The notes under the pieces were generated by a model. The model saw only the letters and a list, made by a program, of their open reading frames with translations. It did no database searches and had not been told where the DNA came from. From Phytomonospora endophytica (GTDB lineage: Bacteria > Actinomycetota > Actinomycetes > Mycobacteriales > Micromonosporaceae), in the NCBI RefSeq assembly GCF_014202425.1, contig NZ_JACHGT010000008.1:1-64000 (forward strand): 64,000 nt of DNA, read 5' to 3'. Both the position numbers and the translations under genes were made by a program. Positions 28,295 to 36,262 of this stretch are shown here, one piece after another. Each line of letters opens with the position of its first letter. The first letter of the stretch is position 1.

Positions 28295-28938
28295 GAGTTG
28301 TGCTTCGCGACCAGCCCCGGCAGTTCGTCGAGCGAGTCGATCCGGAACGTCGCCTGCGCGGCCACCTCGGGCATGTCGAGGATGTACCCCCACGGCCCGC
28401 GCCGGATCAGGCACGTCCGCAGACCGGCGGCCACGGCCGGCCGGACGTCGTTGTCGGGCCGGTCGCCGACGTACAGGATCGTCGACGGATCCCCGCCGCC
28501 CACGGCGATCACGCGCTCGAAGAAGCCCGGCTCCGGTTTCGCCACGCCCCAGCCCGCCGACGTCGCGATCACGTCGACGGCGAGCCCGAAGTCGCGCAGC
28601 GAGGCCTCGGCGTGCTCCGGCTGGTTCCCGGCGAGGCCGACGAGCAGGCCCTGGTCCTTCAGCGCGGCAAGGCAAGCGCGCGCGTCGGGGTAGAGATCGC
28701 TTTCGGTGAAGGACTCCGCGCTACCGGCGGCCGCGCGAAGCTCCAGCTCGGTGTCGTGGTCGAAGTCGGGCCGGAAGGCGCGGAAGGTCTCCCGGAAGTC
28801 CAGTCCACGGGCGATGACCGAGCCGAGCACCGCCGAGAGCGTGTGCCGGGGTACGCCAAGCCAGTCGGCCCACGCGTCGAACTCGTGGGACTCGTCCAGG
28901 ATCGTTCCGCCGACGTCGAAGAAGACCGCCTCGATCAT
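28291..28938 (-). CDS. HAD-family hydrolase
   Basis: A 215-aa haloacid-dehalogenase-type hydrolase. Motif I is 'VFFDVGGTILDES' (nucleophile Asp8, but Gly in place of the second Asp, as in some dehalogenase-like and phosphatase variants), motif II 'GLAGNQ', motif III Lys in 'VAKPEPGFF', motif IV 'ILYVGDRPDNDVRPA'. GGAGGAG lies 5-6 nt before the ATG. Substrate unknown. Confidence 0.85.
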   Translation of the reverse strand: MIEAVFFDVGGTILDESHEFDAWADWLGVPRHTLSAVLGSVIARGLDFRETFRAFRPDFDHDTELELRAAAGSAESFTESDLYPDARACLAALKDQGLLVGLAGNQPEHAEASLRDFGLAVDVIATSAGWGVAKPEPGFFERVIAVGGGDPSTILYVGDRPDNDVRPAVAAGLRTCLIRRGPWGYILDMPEVAAQATFRIDSLDELPGLVAKHNS

Positions 28939-28991
28939 CCGACTCCTCCGCTCGCCAGGACCGCCACGATGATCTTAAACCCCGGCACGAT

Positions 28992-29060
28992 GTCCGCCGG
29001 AGACCATTGGGGCGTCTCCGGCGGACCGGCGCGGGCCCCGGAGGCGGTCCGGGGCCCGCG
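28992..29060 (-). terminator. Tandem twin terminator hairpins
   Basis: Two perfect 13-bp stems follow the stop of the phosphatase gene: GTCCGCCGGAGAC/GTCTCCGGCGGAC (28992-29004 with 29014-29026) and CGCGGGCCCCGGA/TCCGGGGCCCGCG (29030-29042 with 29048-29060). Nearest stem starts 6 nt after the stop codon. Confidence 0.75.
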
Positions 29061-29065
29061 TCCCG

Positions 29066-30535
29066 TCAGGAGATCCGCACGTCGTCGACGGCCCAGTACC
29101 AGTTGTTGACGCCGACCAGCCGGAAGCCGATCCGGACGTTCGTCGCGCCCGAGGGAACCGCGGCCGTCACCGTCTCGGTCCCGTTGACCGAGTCGGTGCT
29201 GTAGGTGCGCAGAACCGTTGCGGCACCGCCGTTCCAGCGGGCGAGCAGGTAGCCGCGCTGGTCGCCTTCGTGGCGGTACCAGTGGGTCATCGTGACCTTG
29301 ACGGCGGTGCCGGAGACCGTGCGCGCGGGTGTCCACAGTGTGGAGTCGAAGGTCTTGCCCGTCGCGTCGGACCTGTCCGCCCACTCGTCGCAGTCGGCGA
29401 CGGCGATGGTGCCGCGGCCGCGCACGAAGGTCTCGCGGCCCTGGCCGCGTTGCGCCGCCGACCAGAAGGCGTCGCTGGTGAGTGACCAGCCGCGCCACTC
29501 GGTCATGCCGCCGCTCATCGCGGTGTTCTCGCGCGTCCAGCCCGAGGGCAGCGCGGCCGTCCAGCCGAGGATCGAGGCGTCGACGGCCTCGTCGACGGCC
29601 GGGCCGAGCGCCACCGTGTCGAAGGGGTCGCTCGACACGACGGTGGCGGGCCGACCGTCCGCTGTGGACGGTGCCGCCACGCCGAGGTGGGCGAGGGCGG
29701 TCGCGGCGACGTCGACCAGCCGCGTCGTCTTCGGTGCCGCGCGGGTGATCCCGTCGCCGGTGAGCAGGACGAAGGTGGTGCGCTCGTCGGGACTGTTGCC
29801 GCCGTGGCCGCCGCCGGGCGTGTGCCCGTGGTCGGTGGTGACGATGATCCGCCAGCTCTCCTGGGCGCGCGTCGGCCGCGCGTTGACCGCCGCGACCAGC
29901 CGTCCTATGTAGCCGTCGATGCGCGCGATCTCGTTGAGGTAGGTCTGACTGGCCGCACCCGAGTTGTGGCCGACGATGTCGACCTGTCCGAAGTAGACGA
30001 AGGACGCGTCGGCCCGGTCGTCGCGCAGGTGCGCCGCGGAGAGGTCGGCGATGGTCCTGTCGTGCCCGACGTAGCCGTCGGCGTCACCGTCGAAGACGTG
30101 CCGGGTGTCGATCGCGGTGCCGAGGATGCGGTCGGCGATCGGCTTCCAGTCCACGGCGGCGTAGGTGTCGAGACTCGGTCGGGCGGCCTTGGCCCGCGAC
30201 ACCCAGTCCGGGAAGGAGCCGAGGGCGTTGCCACCGAAGGAGTTGTCGACGACCTTGTGCTTGTCGGGCCAGACGCCGGTCAGGATGGTCGCCCAGCCGG
30301 GGCCGGATGAGGTGGCCGCCATCGGGGCGGCGTAGAGCAGGCTGCGGCCGTCGATTCCGTTGGCGCGCATGGCTTTCAGGTGAGGGGCGTTGGCCGCGTC
30401 GATGCGGGTGGCGAGCAGCCCGTCGACGCCGATGACCAGGACTTTCGGCGTCAGTGCGGCGGCCGAGGCCGAGCGCGGGAGTAAGGTCGCGCCGACGGCG
30501 GTGATGGCCGCGGCGAGTGCGGTTCTGCGCTTCAC
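29066..30535 (-). CDS. Secreted alkaline-phosphatase-superfamily phosphodiesterase
   Basis: A 489-aa secreted enzyme: signal peptide MKRRTALAAAITAVGATLLP ending SASAA, then a type I phosphodiesterase/nucleotide pyrophosphatase-like domain. Metal and nucleophile positions are visible: 'VIGVDGLLAT' (Asp), 'TSSGPGWATILTG' (Ser/Thr nucleophile), 'FGQVDIVGHNSG' (Asp, His), 'VTTDHGHTPGGGHGG' (Asp, His, His). Residues from about 330 form a C-terminal beta-sandwich ('YLLARWNGGAATVLRTY', 'VNNWYWAVDDVRIS') like carbohydrate-binding or MAM-type modules. It is divergent from the GntR gene and has a TGGT-N4-ACCA site just upstream, so it may belong to the phosphonate/phosphate regulon. Confidence 0.85.
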   Translation of the reverse strand: MKRRTALAAAITAVGATLLPRSASAAALTPKVLVIGVDGLLATRIDAANAPHLKAMRANGIDGRSLLYAAPMAATSSGPGWATILTGVWPDKHKVVDNSFGGNALGSFPDWVSRAKAARPSLDTYAAVDWKPIADRILGTAIDTRHVFDGDADGYVGHDRTIADLSAAHLRDDRADASFVYFGQVDIVGHNSGAASQTYLNEIARIDGYIGRLVAAVNARPTRAQESWRIIVTTDHGHTPGGGHGGNSPDERTTFVLLTGDGITRAAPKTTRLVDVAATALAHLGVAAPSTADGRPATVVSSDPFDTVALGPAVDEAVDASILGWTAALPSGWTRENTAMSGGMTEWRGWSLTSDAFWSAAQRGQGRETFVRGRGTIAVADCDEWADRSDATGKTFDSTLWTPARTVSGTAVKVTMTHWYRHEGDQRGYLLARWNGGAATVLRTYSTDSVNGTETVTAAVPSGATNVRIGFRLVGVNNWYWAVDDVRIS

Positions 30536-30550
30536 GGACGTCTCCTTGAT

Positions 30551-30562
30551 TGGTTCGGACCA
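30551..30562. promoter_or_regulatory. Candidate GntR operator TGGT-N4-ACCA
   Basis: The palindrome TGGT-TCGG-ACCA lies 16-27 nt before the phosphatase ATG and about 110 nt before the GntR start. It has the arms of the DasR site (TGGT-CTAG-ACCA) and the same GGT-N4-ACC layout as the AGGT-CTGA-ACCT sites in front of the two phosphonate units. A lone PHO-like half site (GTTCACC on the minus strand) is at 30588-30594. Confidence 0.4.
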
Positions 30563-30670
30563 GTTGCGCGAATGTTACCGATGTGAGGGTGAACGCGCGA
30601 GAGGCCGCGCACGGCGGTCCGATGAACACCCCGAAGGGCGCTCGTAACCCGGTGTTCCTAGGCTGGCGGC

Positions 30671-31414
30671 GTGTTGGCGACTGGACCGGTGCGCGACGGC
30701 GTGCCCGAGCACGGCAGGGTGCCGAAGTACTACGCGGTGAAGGCGCGCCTGCTCGCGCTGCTGCCCGAACTCGGCGAGGGGACGCCGCTGCCGCCCGAAC
30801 GCGAACTGGCCGCCGACTACGGCGTGAGCCGGGCGACCGTCCGGCAGGCCATCTCCGAACTCGTCCTCGAAGGGCGCCTGTCGGCCCACCAGGGCAGAGG
30901 AACCTTCGTCGCCCAGCCGAAGCTGATCCACCCCCTCGACCTCGTGTCCTACACCGAAGCCGTACGCGCCATGGGCCGCGAACCCGGCCGCCGCCTGGTG
31001 ACCAGCGAAGAACTGACCCCGGACGGCGAGCTCGCCGAGTCCCTCCACATTGGAGCCGACGAGAAGGTCATCCACCTCGAACGCGTACTCCTCACCGACG
31101 GCGAACCCACCGGACTGGAGTCGACGTACCTGCCGTCGAGGCGGTTCCCCACGCTCCTCGACGTCTTCGACCCCACCGAGTCGCTGTACCGCTGCCTGCA
31201 AGACGACCTCGGCGTCGTCTTCGCCGAAGCCGACGAACAGATCGAGACGGCCCTGGCCAGCCCACGTGAGGCACAGCTTCTCGGGACGAACCCCGCACTG
31301 CCGATGCTGCTGCTGCACAGGGTGTCGTACGACGCCGATGGAGCCCCGATCGAGCGCGTGCGGACGCTGTACCGGGGAGACCGGATCGGGTTCGCGACGA
31401 AGCTGCGGGGGTAG
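30671..31414 (+). CDS. GntR/HutC-family regulator (DasR-like)
   Basis: A 247-aa regulator. Residues about 17-85 are the winged helix ('VPKYYAVKARLLALL', 'TPLPPERELAADYGVSRATVRQAISELV', 'GRGTFVAQPK'), then a UTRA ligand domain ('LVSYTEAVRAMGREPGRRL', 'LESTYLPSRRFP', 'ETALASPREAQLLGTNPALP', 'RTLYRGDRIGFATKL'). It strongly resembles DasR/PhnR-type proteins. The adjacent phosphonate genes make an aminophosphonate or a related phosphorylated ligand likely. The GTG at 30671 is the only start close to the conserved region; no strong ribosome site is visible, so leaderless translation is possible. Confidence 0.88.
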   Translation: MLATGPVRDGVPEHGRVPKYYAVKARLLALLPELGEGTPLPPERELAADYGVSRATVRQAISELVLEGRLSAHQGRGTFVAQPKLIHPLDLVSYTEAVRAMGREPGRRLVTSEELTPDGELAESLHIGADEKVIHLERVLLTDGEPTGLESTYLPSRRFPTLLDVFDPTESLYRCLQDDLGVVFAEADEQIETALASPREAQLLGTNPALPMLLLHRVSYDADGAPIERVRTLYRGDRIGFATKLRG

Positions 31415-31429
31415 AGGCGGGCGGGTCAG

Positions 31430-31717
31430 GAGGTGGAGGCGGCGGGGAGCTCGGGGTGGTTTTCTCGGAGCGATCCTGGTCCGGTTCGATCGCACCGATC
31501 TCGGCCACCGGGGTCCAGTCGGCCCACCGGCAGATGTCCGGCATGGCCGCGAACCCGTCGTGGTCGGCGACCGGCACGACCGAGGGGAGCCCGAGGGTTG
31601 GGCACTACTCGGAGCAGACGACGGCGGTGGGGTCACCCCGTCCTTCGGTGATGCGCAGGCGGTCAGCAGAAGGGCGGCGGCCGGCGCGGCGATCGCGGTG
31701 AGTGGTGGTCCACGCAT
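31430..31717 (-). pseudogene. Frameshifted lipoprotein gene remnant
   Basis: On the minus strand ATG 31717, with AAGGAG 10 nt upstream, opens a lipoprotein signal peptide 'MRGPPLTAIAAPAAALLLTAC' (lipobox LLTAC) and a Ser/Pro linker. After about 45 codons the sense continues in another frame ('VVPVADHDGFAAMPDICRW', 'ADWTPVAEIGAIEPDQDRS') and runs into the 3' end of the GntR gene. Likely a decayed or truncated lipoprotein; family not recognised. Confidence 0.5.
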
Positions 31718-31811
31718 CGTGCCGAAACTCCTTGGGCGACGGGCGTTCATCGGCGAGTGTGGGCCGCGGCCTTCGAATTCGGCGCGGCTCTGCGCGGACG
31801 CGAAGATCTCG

Positions 31812-32155
31812 TCGAGTAGCCGTGCTCATGATGGCAACGGCGAGCGCGACCCCCTCCGGCTGAGCCAGCACGAGACCCGCGAGCGACAGGCCGATGCCCA
31901 GCGTGAGCCCGACGATCTCCCAGCCGACCGCGGCCTCGTTCGTCGGCACGCGAGCGTGGATCGCCGCCACCAGCGCATCCCTCGTCGCCAGGCCGATCTC
32001 GTGGTCGACGTATCCGTGGGACGACTCGCCGACGACCCGAATCTCGTCGACGCCGTCGCGGTAGGTGGTGTGGCGGTCGGCGAAGGGGGTTCCGGCGGTG
32101 AGGGCGGGTGTCCCGGTGACCGACTCGCGGATGAGGGCGACGGCCTTGTCCTATG
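31812..32155 (-). pseudogene. Frameshifted remnant with one membrane helix
   Basis: Minus-strand pieces read 'DKAVALIRESVTGTPALTAG' (to about 32085), then in another frame 'DRHTTYRDGVDEIRVVGESS', 'GYVDHEIGLATRDALVAAIH' and a hydrophobic helix 'WEIVGLTLGIGLSLAGLVLA'. A stop precedes the first piece. The pieces look like parts of one coding sequence broken by at least one frameshift. No function can be given. Confidence 0.45.
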
Positions 32156-32316
32156 CGGCGAAGGCTGAGGTCAGGGCCGCTTCGGCCGGTGCGGCGAGGG
32201 ATCGCTCGCGGTGTGTCCCGGCCCGTAGCCTCAGTTCGATCCCCTTGGCGTGTCGGCGACTTCGTCAGCGCGCACCGTACCGGTCGTCGCCCATCGCGCC
32301 GAAAGTCACGACCAGG

Positions 32317-32422
32317 TAACAGGTCTGAACCTTTCGGATCGGTTCATCCGCCGGTCATCTGGCGGGCACCAGGCCGTCCCCGCGCGCCGGAGAAGCTGGC
32401 CCTCGTCAGCGAACGAGGGAGC
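32317..32422 (+). promoter_or_regulatory. Shared control module, copy 1 (operator plus PHO box)
   Basis: AGGT-CTGA-ACCT (32321-32332) overlaps the palindrome TGAACC-N9-GGTTCA (32326-32346). The right arm is also the start of three 11-nt PHO units: GTTCATC (32342), GGTCATC (32353), GGGCACC (32364). A second conserved block (32392-32422, GAAGCTGGCCC to GAGGGAGC) ends with the ribosome site. The whole module recurs at 38097-38201. Confidence 0.8.
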
Positions 32423-32426
32423 GATC

Positions 32427-33548
32427 TTGCGCATCATCATTGTCGGCGGCGGCGTCATCGGCACCATGCACGCCTACGAGGCCGTCGCCCGCGGCCACGA
32501 GGTCGTCCACCTCGAAAGGGAGCGCGAGGCGCGCGGCGCCAGCGTCCGCAACTTCGGGCTCGTCTGGGTCTCCGGCCGCAGTTCCGGCCTGGAACTGTCG
32601 ACCGCGCTGCGGGCCCGGGAGCTCTGGGAGGCCATCGGTGCGGAGGTTCCCGGTGTCGGGTTCCGGCCGACGGGCTCGCTGACGCTGTGCCGCAGTGACG
32701 CCGAGGTCGCCGTCGCCGAGCACGCCGTGTCCACGTCGGACAGTGGCGAGCGCGGTTTCACGCTGCTCGACCCGGGCGCGGCCCGGGCGCTGAATCCCCT
32801 GCTGCGCGGCGACTTCATGGCCGCGCTGCACTGCACGACCGACGCCGCCGTCGAATCCCGCGTCGCCCTCCCGGCCCTGCGCGCGCATCTCACCGCGTCC
32901 GGCCGCTACACCTACCTGCCCGGCCGCGAGGTCCGCGACGTGTCCACAGGGGAGGTTCGCGACGACCACGGCGAGGTCCACCGCGGCGACCAGGTCGTCC
33001 TCGCCACCGGCGCCTGGTTGTCCGGCCTGGTGCGGGAACTGGCCGGGCCCGCCCTGCCGGTCCGCCGCGTCCGTCTGCAGATGATGCAGACCGCGCCACT
33101 CGGCGAGCGCCTCACCACCGCCGTCGCCGACGGCGACAGCTTCCGCTACTACCCCGGCTTCGACTCCCCGGCGCGCGACCGCATGGCCGCCGTCCAGCGG
33201 CAGCCGGAGATCGCCGCCGCGCACAAGATGCAACTGCTCGTCGTGCAGCGCCTCGACGGCGGGCTCACCATCGGCGACACCCACGAGTACGACGAGCCGT
33301 TCGCCTTCGACGTCGTCGAGGAGCCCTACGACCACCTCCGCGCGGTCGCCGAGGAACTGCTCGGCAGGCCGCTCCCGCGCGTCCGCCGCCGCTGGGCCGG
33401 CGTGTACGCGCAGGCCACCGAACCGGGCCGCATCGTCCACCGCCAGTCGCTCGACGAGGGCGTGCTCCTCGTGACCGGCCCCGGTGGCCGCGGCATGACC
33501 TGCTCCCCGGCGATCGCGGAGACCACGGCGGCCGAGCTCGGCTGGTGA
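32427..33548 (+). CDS. FAD-dependent oxidoreductase of phosphonate-associated type
   Basis: A 373-aa DAO-fold flavoenzyme. The Rossmann motif is 'IIIVGGGVIGTMHAYEAV' with GxGxxG at residues 7-12; 'ASVRNFGLVWVSGRSSG' follows the FAD site, and the end has 'VTGPGGRGMTCSPAIAETTA'. The pattern 'RNFG' and length fit the TIGR03364-type enzymes that sit beside phosphonatase-like hydrolases and are thought to deaminate aminophosphonates oxidatively. TTG 32427 is chosen because GAGGGAG lies 5 nt upstream and the hydrolase gene start occupies the same place in the duplicated module. Substrate identity is inference. Confidence 0.85.
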   Translation: MRIIIVGGGVIGTMHAYEAVARGHEVVHLEREREARGASVRNFGLVWVSGRSSGLELSTALRARELWEAIGAEVPGVGFRPTGSLTLCRSDAEVAVAEHAVSTSDSGERGFTLLDPGAARALNPLLRGDFMAALHCTTDAAVESRVALPALRAHLTASGRYTYLPGREVRDVSTGEVRDDHGEVHRGDQVVLATGAWLSGLVRELAGPALPVRRVRLQMMQTAPLGERLTTAVADGDSFRYYPGFDSPARDRMAAVQRQPEIAAAHKMQLLVVQRLDGGLTIGDTHEYDEPFAFDVVEEPYDHLRAVAEELLGRPLPRVRRRWAGVYAQATEPGRIVHRQSLDEGVLLVTGPGGRGMTCSPAIAETTAAELGW

Positions 33549-33628
33549 TCTTGTTACCTTCGTCCACGAGTGCTCGTCATAGGGGTGACGACCGAGAACG
33601 GTCGCCGACGAGTGGATGGAGAACGACA

Positions 33629-34012
33629 ATGCTGACCGACATCATGTACGCCACGATCTATGTGACCGACCAGGACCGCGCGCTGAAGTACTACACCGAG
33701 GGCCTCGGCCTGGAGAAGCGGCTCGACTTCCCGGGCCCCGACGGCCGTTTCCTCACCATCGGTGTCCCCGGCAGCACGGTGCAGATCATCCTGTGGTCGC
33801 ATCCGGAAGCGGCGGGGCAGCCCGGCGGCGAGGGCGCGCCCGGTCCGCTCATCCTCGAATCCGCCGACCTGCGCGCGGACTTCGTGGCCATGCGCGAGCG
33901 CGGCGTCATCTTCGAGGAACCCGAACCGGTCGACTACCCGTTCGGAGTGCGCGTGGAGGCCGTCGACCCCGACGGCAACCGCATCTCGCTCCGTCAGCCC
34001 CTGAAGCCGTGA
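33629..34012 (+). CDS. VOC-family (glyoxalase-like) protein
   Basis: A 127-aa vicinal-oxygen-chelate protein: 'MYATIYVTDQDRALKYYTEGLG', 'FLTIGVPGSTVQIILW' and 'GVRVEAVDPDGNRISLRQP'. The paired beta-alpha-beta units form a dimeric fold that binds a metal or a small ligand (glyoxalase, resistance or dioxygenase relatives). GGAG lies about 8 nt upstream of the ATG. Its stop overlaps the GTG of the sigma-factor gene, so the two are coupled. Confidence 0.87.
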   Translation: MLTDIMYATIYVTDQDRALKYYTEGLGLEKRLDFPGPDGRFLTIGVPGSTVQIILWSHPEAAGQPGGEGAPGPLILESADLRADFVAMRERGVIFEEPEPVDYPFGVRVEAVDPDGNRISLRQPLKP

Positions 34013-34875
34013 CCGCCGGCCCGTCAGGCCCTGTGGCCGAGGCGTTCGAAGCCCAGCGGGACCGGCTGCGCGCCGTCGCCTACCGCGTGCTGGGCTCCCA
34101 CGCCGACGCCGAGGACGCCGTCCAGGAAGCCTGGATGCGCCTCGCCCGCCAGGACGAGTCGGCGATCGGCAACCTGGCGGGCTGGCTGACCACGGTCGTC
34201 GGGCGGATCAGCCTCGACCTGCTGCGGGCCCGCCGTCCCGAGACCGCTTACGAGCGAACGGATCTGGTCGTCACGGCCGCCGACGGGCCCGCGCCCGACG
34301 AGCAGGCGCTGCTCGCCGACGCGGTCGGTGTCGCGATGGTCGTCGTGCTCGATGCGCTCACCCCGAGCGAGCGGCTGGCCTTCGTCCTGCACGACATGTT
34401 CGCCGTCTCCTTCGCCGAGATCGGCCAGATCCTGGGCAAGTCCACGGATGCCGCCAAGATGATCGCCAGTCGCGCCCGCCGGAAGGTCCGCTCGACGGAC
34501 CGCCCGGCGGGCCCCGGCCGCGAGCATCAGCGGGTCGTCGAGGCGTTCACCGCGGCCGCCGTCGGCGGCGACTTCGAGGCGCTGCTGCGCGTCCTCGACC
34601 CGGACGTGAAGCTGACCGTCGACACCCCCGCCGGGGTCGTCGTCACCCTCGGCGCGACGAAGGTCGCCGCGGGGGCACGCATGTTCGACGGCGGTTCCGT
34701 CGCCCGGCAACGGCCCGTGCTGGTCAACGGAGTGCCCGGCCACATGTCCTGGGGGCCCGACGGGAAGCCGCTGTCGGTCATCGTCTTCACGGTCGCCGAC
34801 GGCCGGATCACCGGCATCCGGATCGTCGTCGACCCGGCGATGCTGGCCGGGATCGACGTGCCCGCACCGGATTGA
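34009..34875 (+). CDS. SigJ-like ECF sigma factor with SnoaL-like tail
   Basis: A 288-aa sigma-70 protein of the SigJ (ECF41) type. Region 2: 'FEAQRDRLRAVAYRVLGSHADAEDAVQEAWMR'; region 4: 'LTPSERLAFVLHDMFAVSFAEIGQILGKS'. Residues about 165-288 form a SnoaL/NTF2-like domain that in this group replaces an anti-sigma factor. The partner gene in ECF41 systems is usually a carboxymuconolactone decarboxylase or similar enzyme; here it is a VOC protein overlapped by 4 nt. Confidence 0.9.
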   Translation: MTAGPSGPVAEAFEAQRDRLRAVAYRVLGSHADAEDAVQEAWMRLARQDESAIGNLAGWLTTVVGRISLDLLRARRPETAYERTDLVVTAADGPAPDEQALLADAVGVAMVVVLDALTPSERLAFVLHDMFAVSFAEIGQILGKSTDAAKMIASRARRKVRSTDRPAGPGREHQRVVEAFTAAAVGGDFEALLRVLDPDVKLTVDTPAGVVVTLGATKVAAGARMFDGGSVARQRPVLVNGVPGHMSWGPDGKPLSVIVFTVADGRITGIRIVVDPAMLAGIDVPAPD

Positions 34876-34882
34876 GGCGCGG

Positions 34883-35806
34883 TCATTCCCCGAAGGAGAC
34901 CGCGTCGACTGCCGAGGTCGTCGCGTCGGTCAGCGCCGACTCGCCGCACCCGGCGAGGGCACCCACGACCTGCGCCGGCTCCGGCTCCTTCTTCGGTGTG
35001 CGAGGCGGAGGCGACGGCCGGGGAGCCGGTGGTGGCGGAGTCCGGCCCTCGCGGAAGCCGTGCACGGCGAAGGCCAGGGTCTCGCCGTTGTCGAGCAGTG
35101 TCGTGCCGTCACCGAGGGCCCCGAGCAGGCCCCACAGACCGGTCTCCTGTTCGCCGATCAGCCGCCCGATCTCCTCGGGCCAGGCCGGCGCGGCGGGCTC
35201 CGGATCTTCGATGGCGGCGCGGATCCGTGCCGGAGCCGGACGCGCGGCCGGGTCCTTGACCAGGCACAGTTCGATGACGGCGCGGATCCGTGCCGGGACG
35301 CCGGTGAGGTCGGGCTCGGTGTGCACGACCTTGTACAAGGTCTGCGGCGCCGAGGAGCCGTCGAAGGGACCGGCTCCCGTGCACGCCATCGCGAGCACCG
35401 AACCGAGCGCGAAGACGTCGCTGACCGGTCCGACCTTCGCGCCTTCGGCCTGTTCGGGCGACATGTGGCCGGGCATGCCGATGAGCCAGCCGGTGTGGGT
35501 GATGTCGGTGCCGCCGGGTGCGTCGGTGGCCCGCGCGATGCCGAAGTCGATCACCTTCGGGCCCCGCTCGGTCAGCAGAACGTTGGAGGGCTTGAGATCC
35601 CGGTGCACCAGCCCGGCCCGGTGGATCGCGACGAGCGCCGAGGCGAGCCCGGCGGCCAGTCGCAGCGCGGCGGCCTCGGGCAGCGGACGGGCCGCCGCGA
35701 CGGCCTCACGCAGCGAGGGACCGGGCACGTAGGCCGAGGCGAACCACGGCGTCGGCGCGTTCGGGTCGGCGTCGGGGATCGCGAGGGGACCGGTCCCGTT
35801 CCCGCG
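34883..35806 (-). pseudogene. Ser/Thr protein kinase lacking its N-lobe
   Basis: The C-lobe is well kept: 'PWFASAYVPGPSLREAV', 'LVHRDLKPSNVLL' (catalytic Asp), 'VIDFGIARATD', 'GMPGHMSPEQAEG', 'VFALGSVLAMACTG', 'LCLVKDPAARP'. The Gly-rich loop and the ATP-binding Lys, which should precede by about 60 residues, are absent: upstream of about 35806 the frame is antisense of another gene and has no start codon. A Pro-rich linker and a short tail follow the C-lobe. A deletion or insertion at about 35800 removed the 5' part. Confidence 0.8.
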
Positions 35807-35821
35807 ATGGTCGTATGGGCC

Positions 35822-36241
35822 ATGGATCCGGCCACCTACCTGCAAGATCTGATGTCCGCGCGGCTCGCCGCCGCCGAGCGGGAGCTGACGCTGGCCGGCG
35901 AGGTCCCGGCGCGGGTCCTCGGGTTCGCCCATCCGGAGACCGAGGCGCGGCTGACCGAGCCCGCCGACGACGTCAAGGACGCCGATCCCGACGCGCTGCG
36001 GGTCGTGCTGGAATGGCGCGGGATCGACTGCCTCGTCTGGGTTCGCACCGGTCACGAGCTGCGGTCCAACGGGGAACGCGGGGACGTCATCGTGGTCGCG
36101 TCGGCGGTGTGGCGGCGGCACCGCCTGTGCACGCACCGGATGCTGATGCCGAACCTGGAGCCCGGCCGGCTCGTGCAGGTCGACGCGACCGGCCTGCGGA
36201 TCGACGTGGCCTGGCTGGAAGACCTGGCGCCCGGCGGGTGA
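35822..36241 (+). CDS. Hypothetical protein
   Basis: A 139-aa protein from ATG 35822 (MDPATYLQDLMSARLAAAER); ATG 35807 in the same frame is an alternative. It has a helical N-terminus, then beta-rich segments 'DALRVVLEWRGIDCLVWVRTG' and 'DVIVVASAVWRRHRLC', ending 'GLRIDVAWLEDLAPGG'. No family is recognised. Its 5' end lies exactly where the truncated kinase begins, so the two events may be linked. No ribosome site is visible. Confidence 0.55.
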   Translation: MDPATYLQDLMSARLAAAERELTLAGEVPARVLGFAHPETEARLTEPADDVKDADPDALRVVLEWRGIDCLVWVRTGHELRSNGERGDVIVVASAVWRRHRLCTHRMLMPNLEPGRLVQVDATGLRIDVAWLEDLAPGG

Positions 36242-36256
36242 GGAGCCGCCGGGCGC
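36227..36256. terminator. Bidirectional terminator hairpin
   Basis: Perfect 11-bp stem GCGCCCGGCGG/CCGCCGGGCGC with an 8-nt loop, covering the stop codon of the hypothetical gene and lying just past the stop of the convergent DUF418 gene. Confidence 0.6.
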
Positions 36257-36262
36257 GCGCGA

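Noticed and set aside
30588-30594. PHO box before the secreted phosphatase gene
   Set aside because: Only one GTTCACC unit is present; the unit expected 11 nt away (CATCGGT) does not match.
30671-31414. Naming the GntR protein DasR itself
   Set aside because: It resembles DasR closely, but no aminosugar uptake or pts genes are near and the adjacent genes are for phosphonates.
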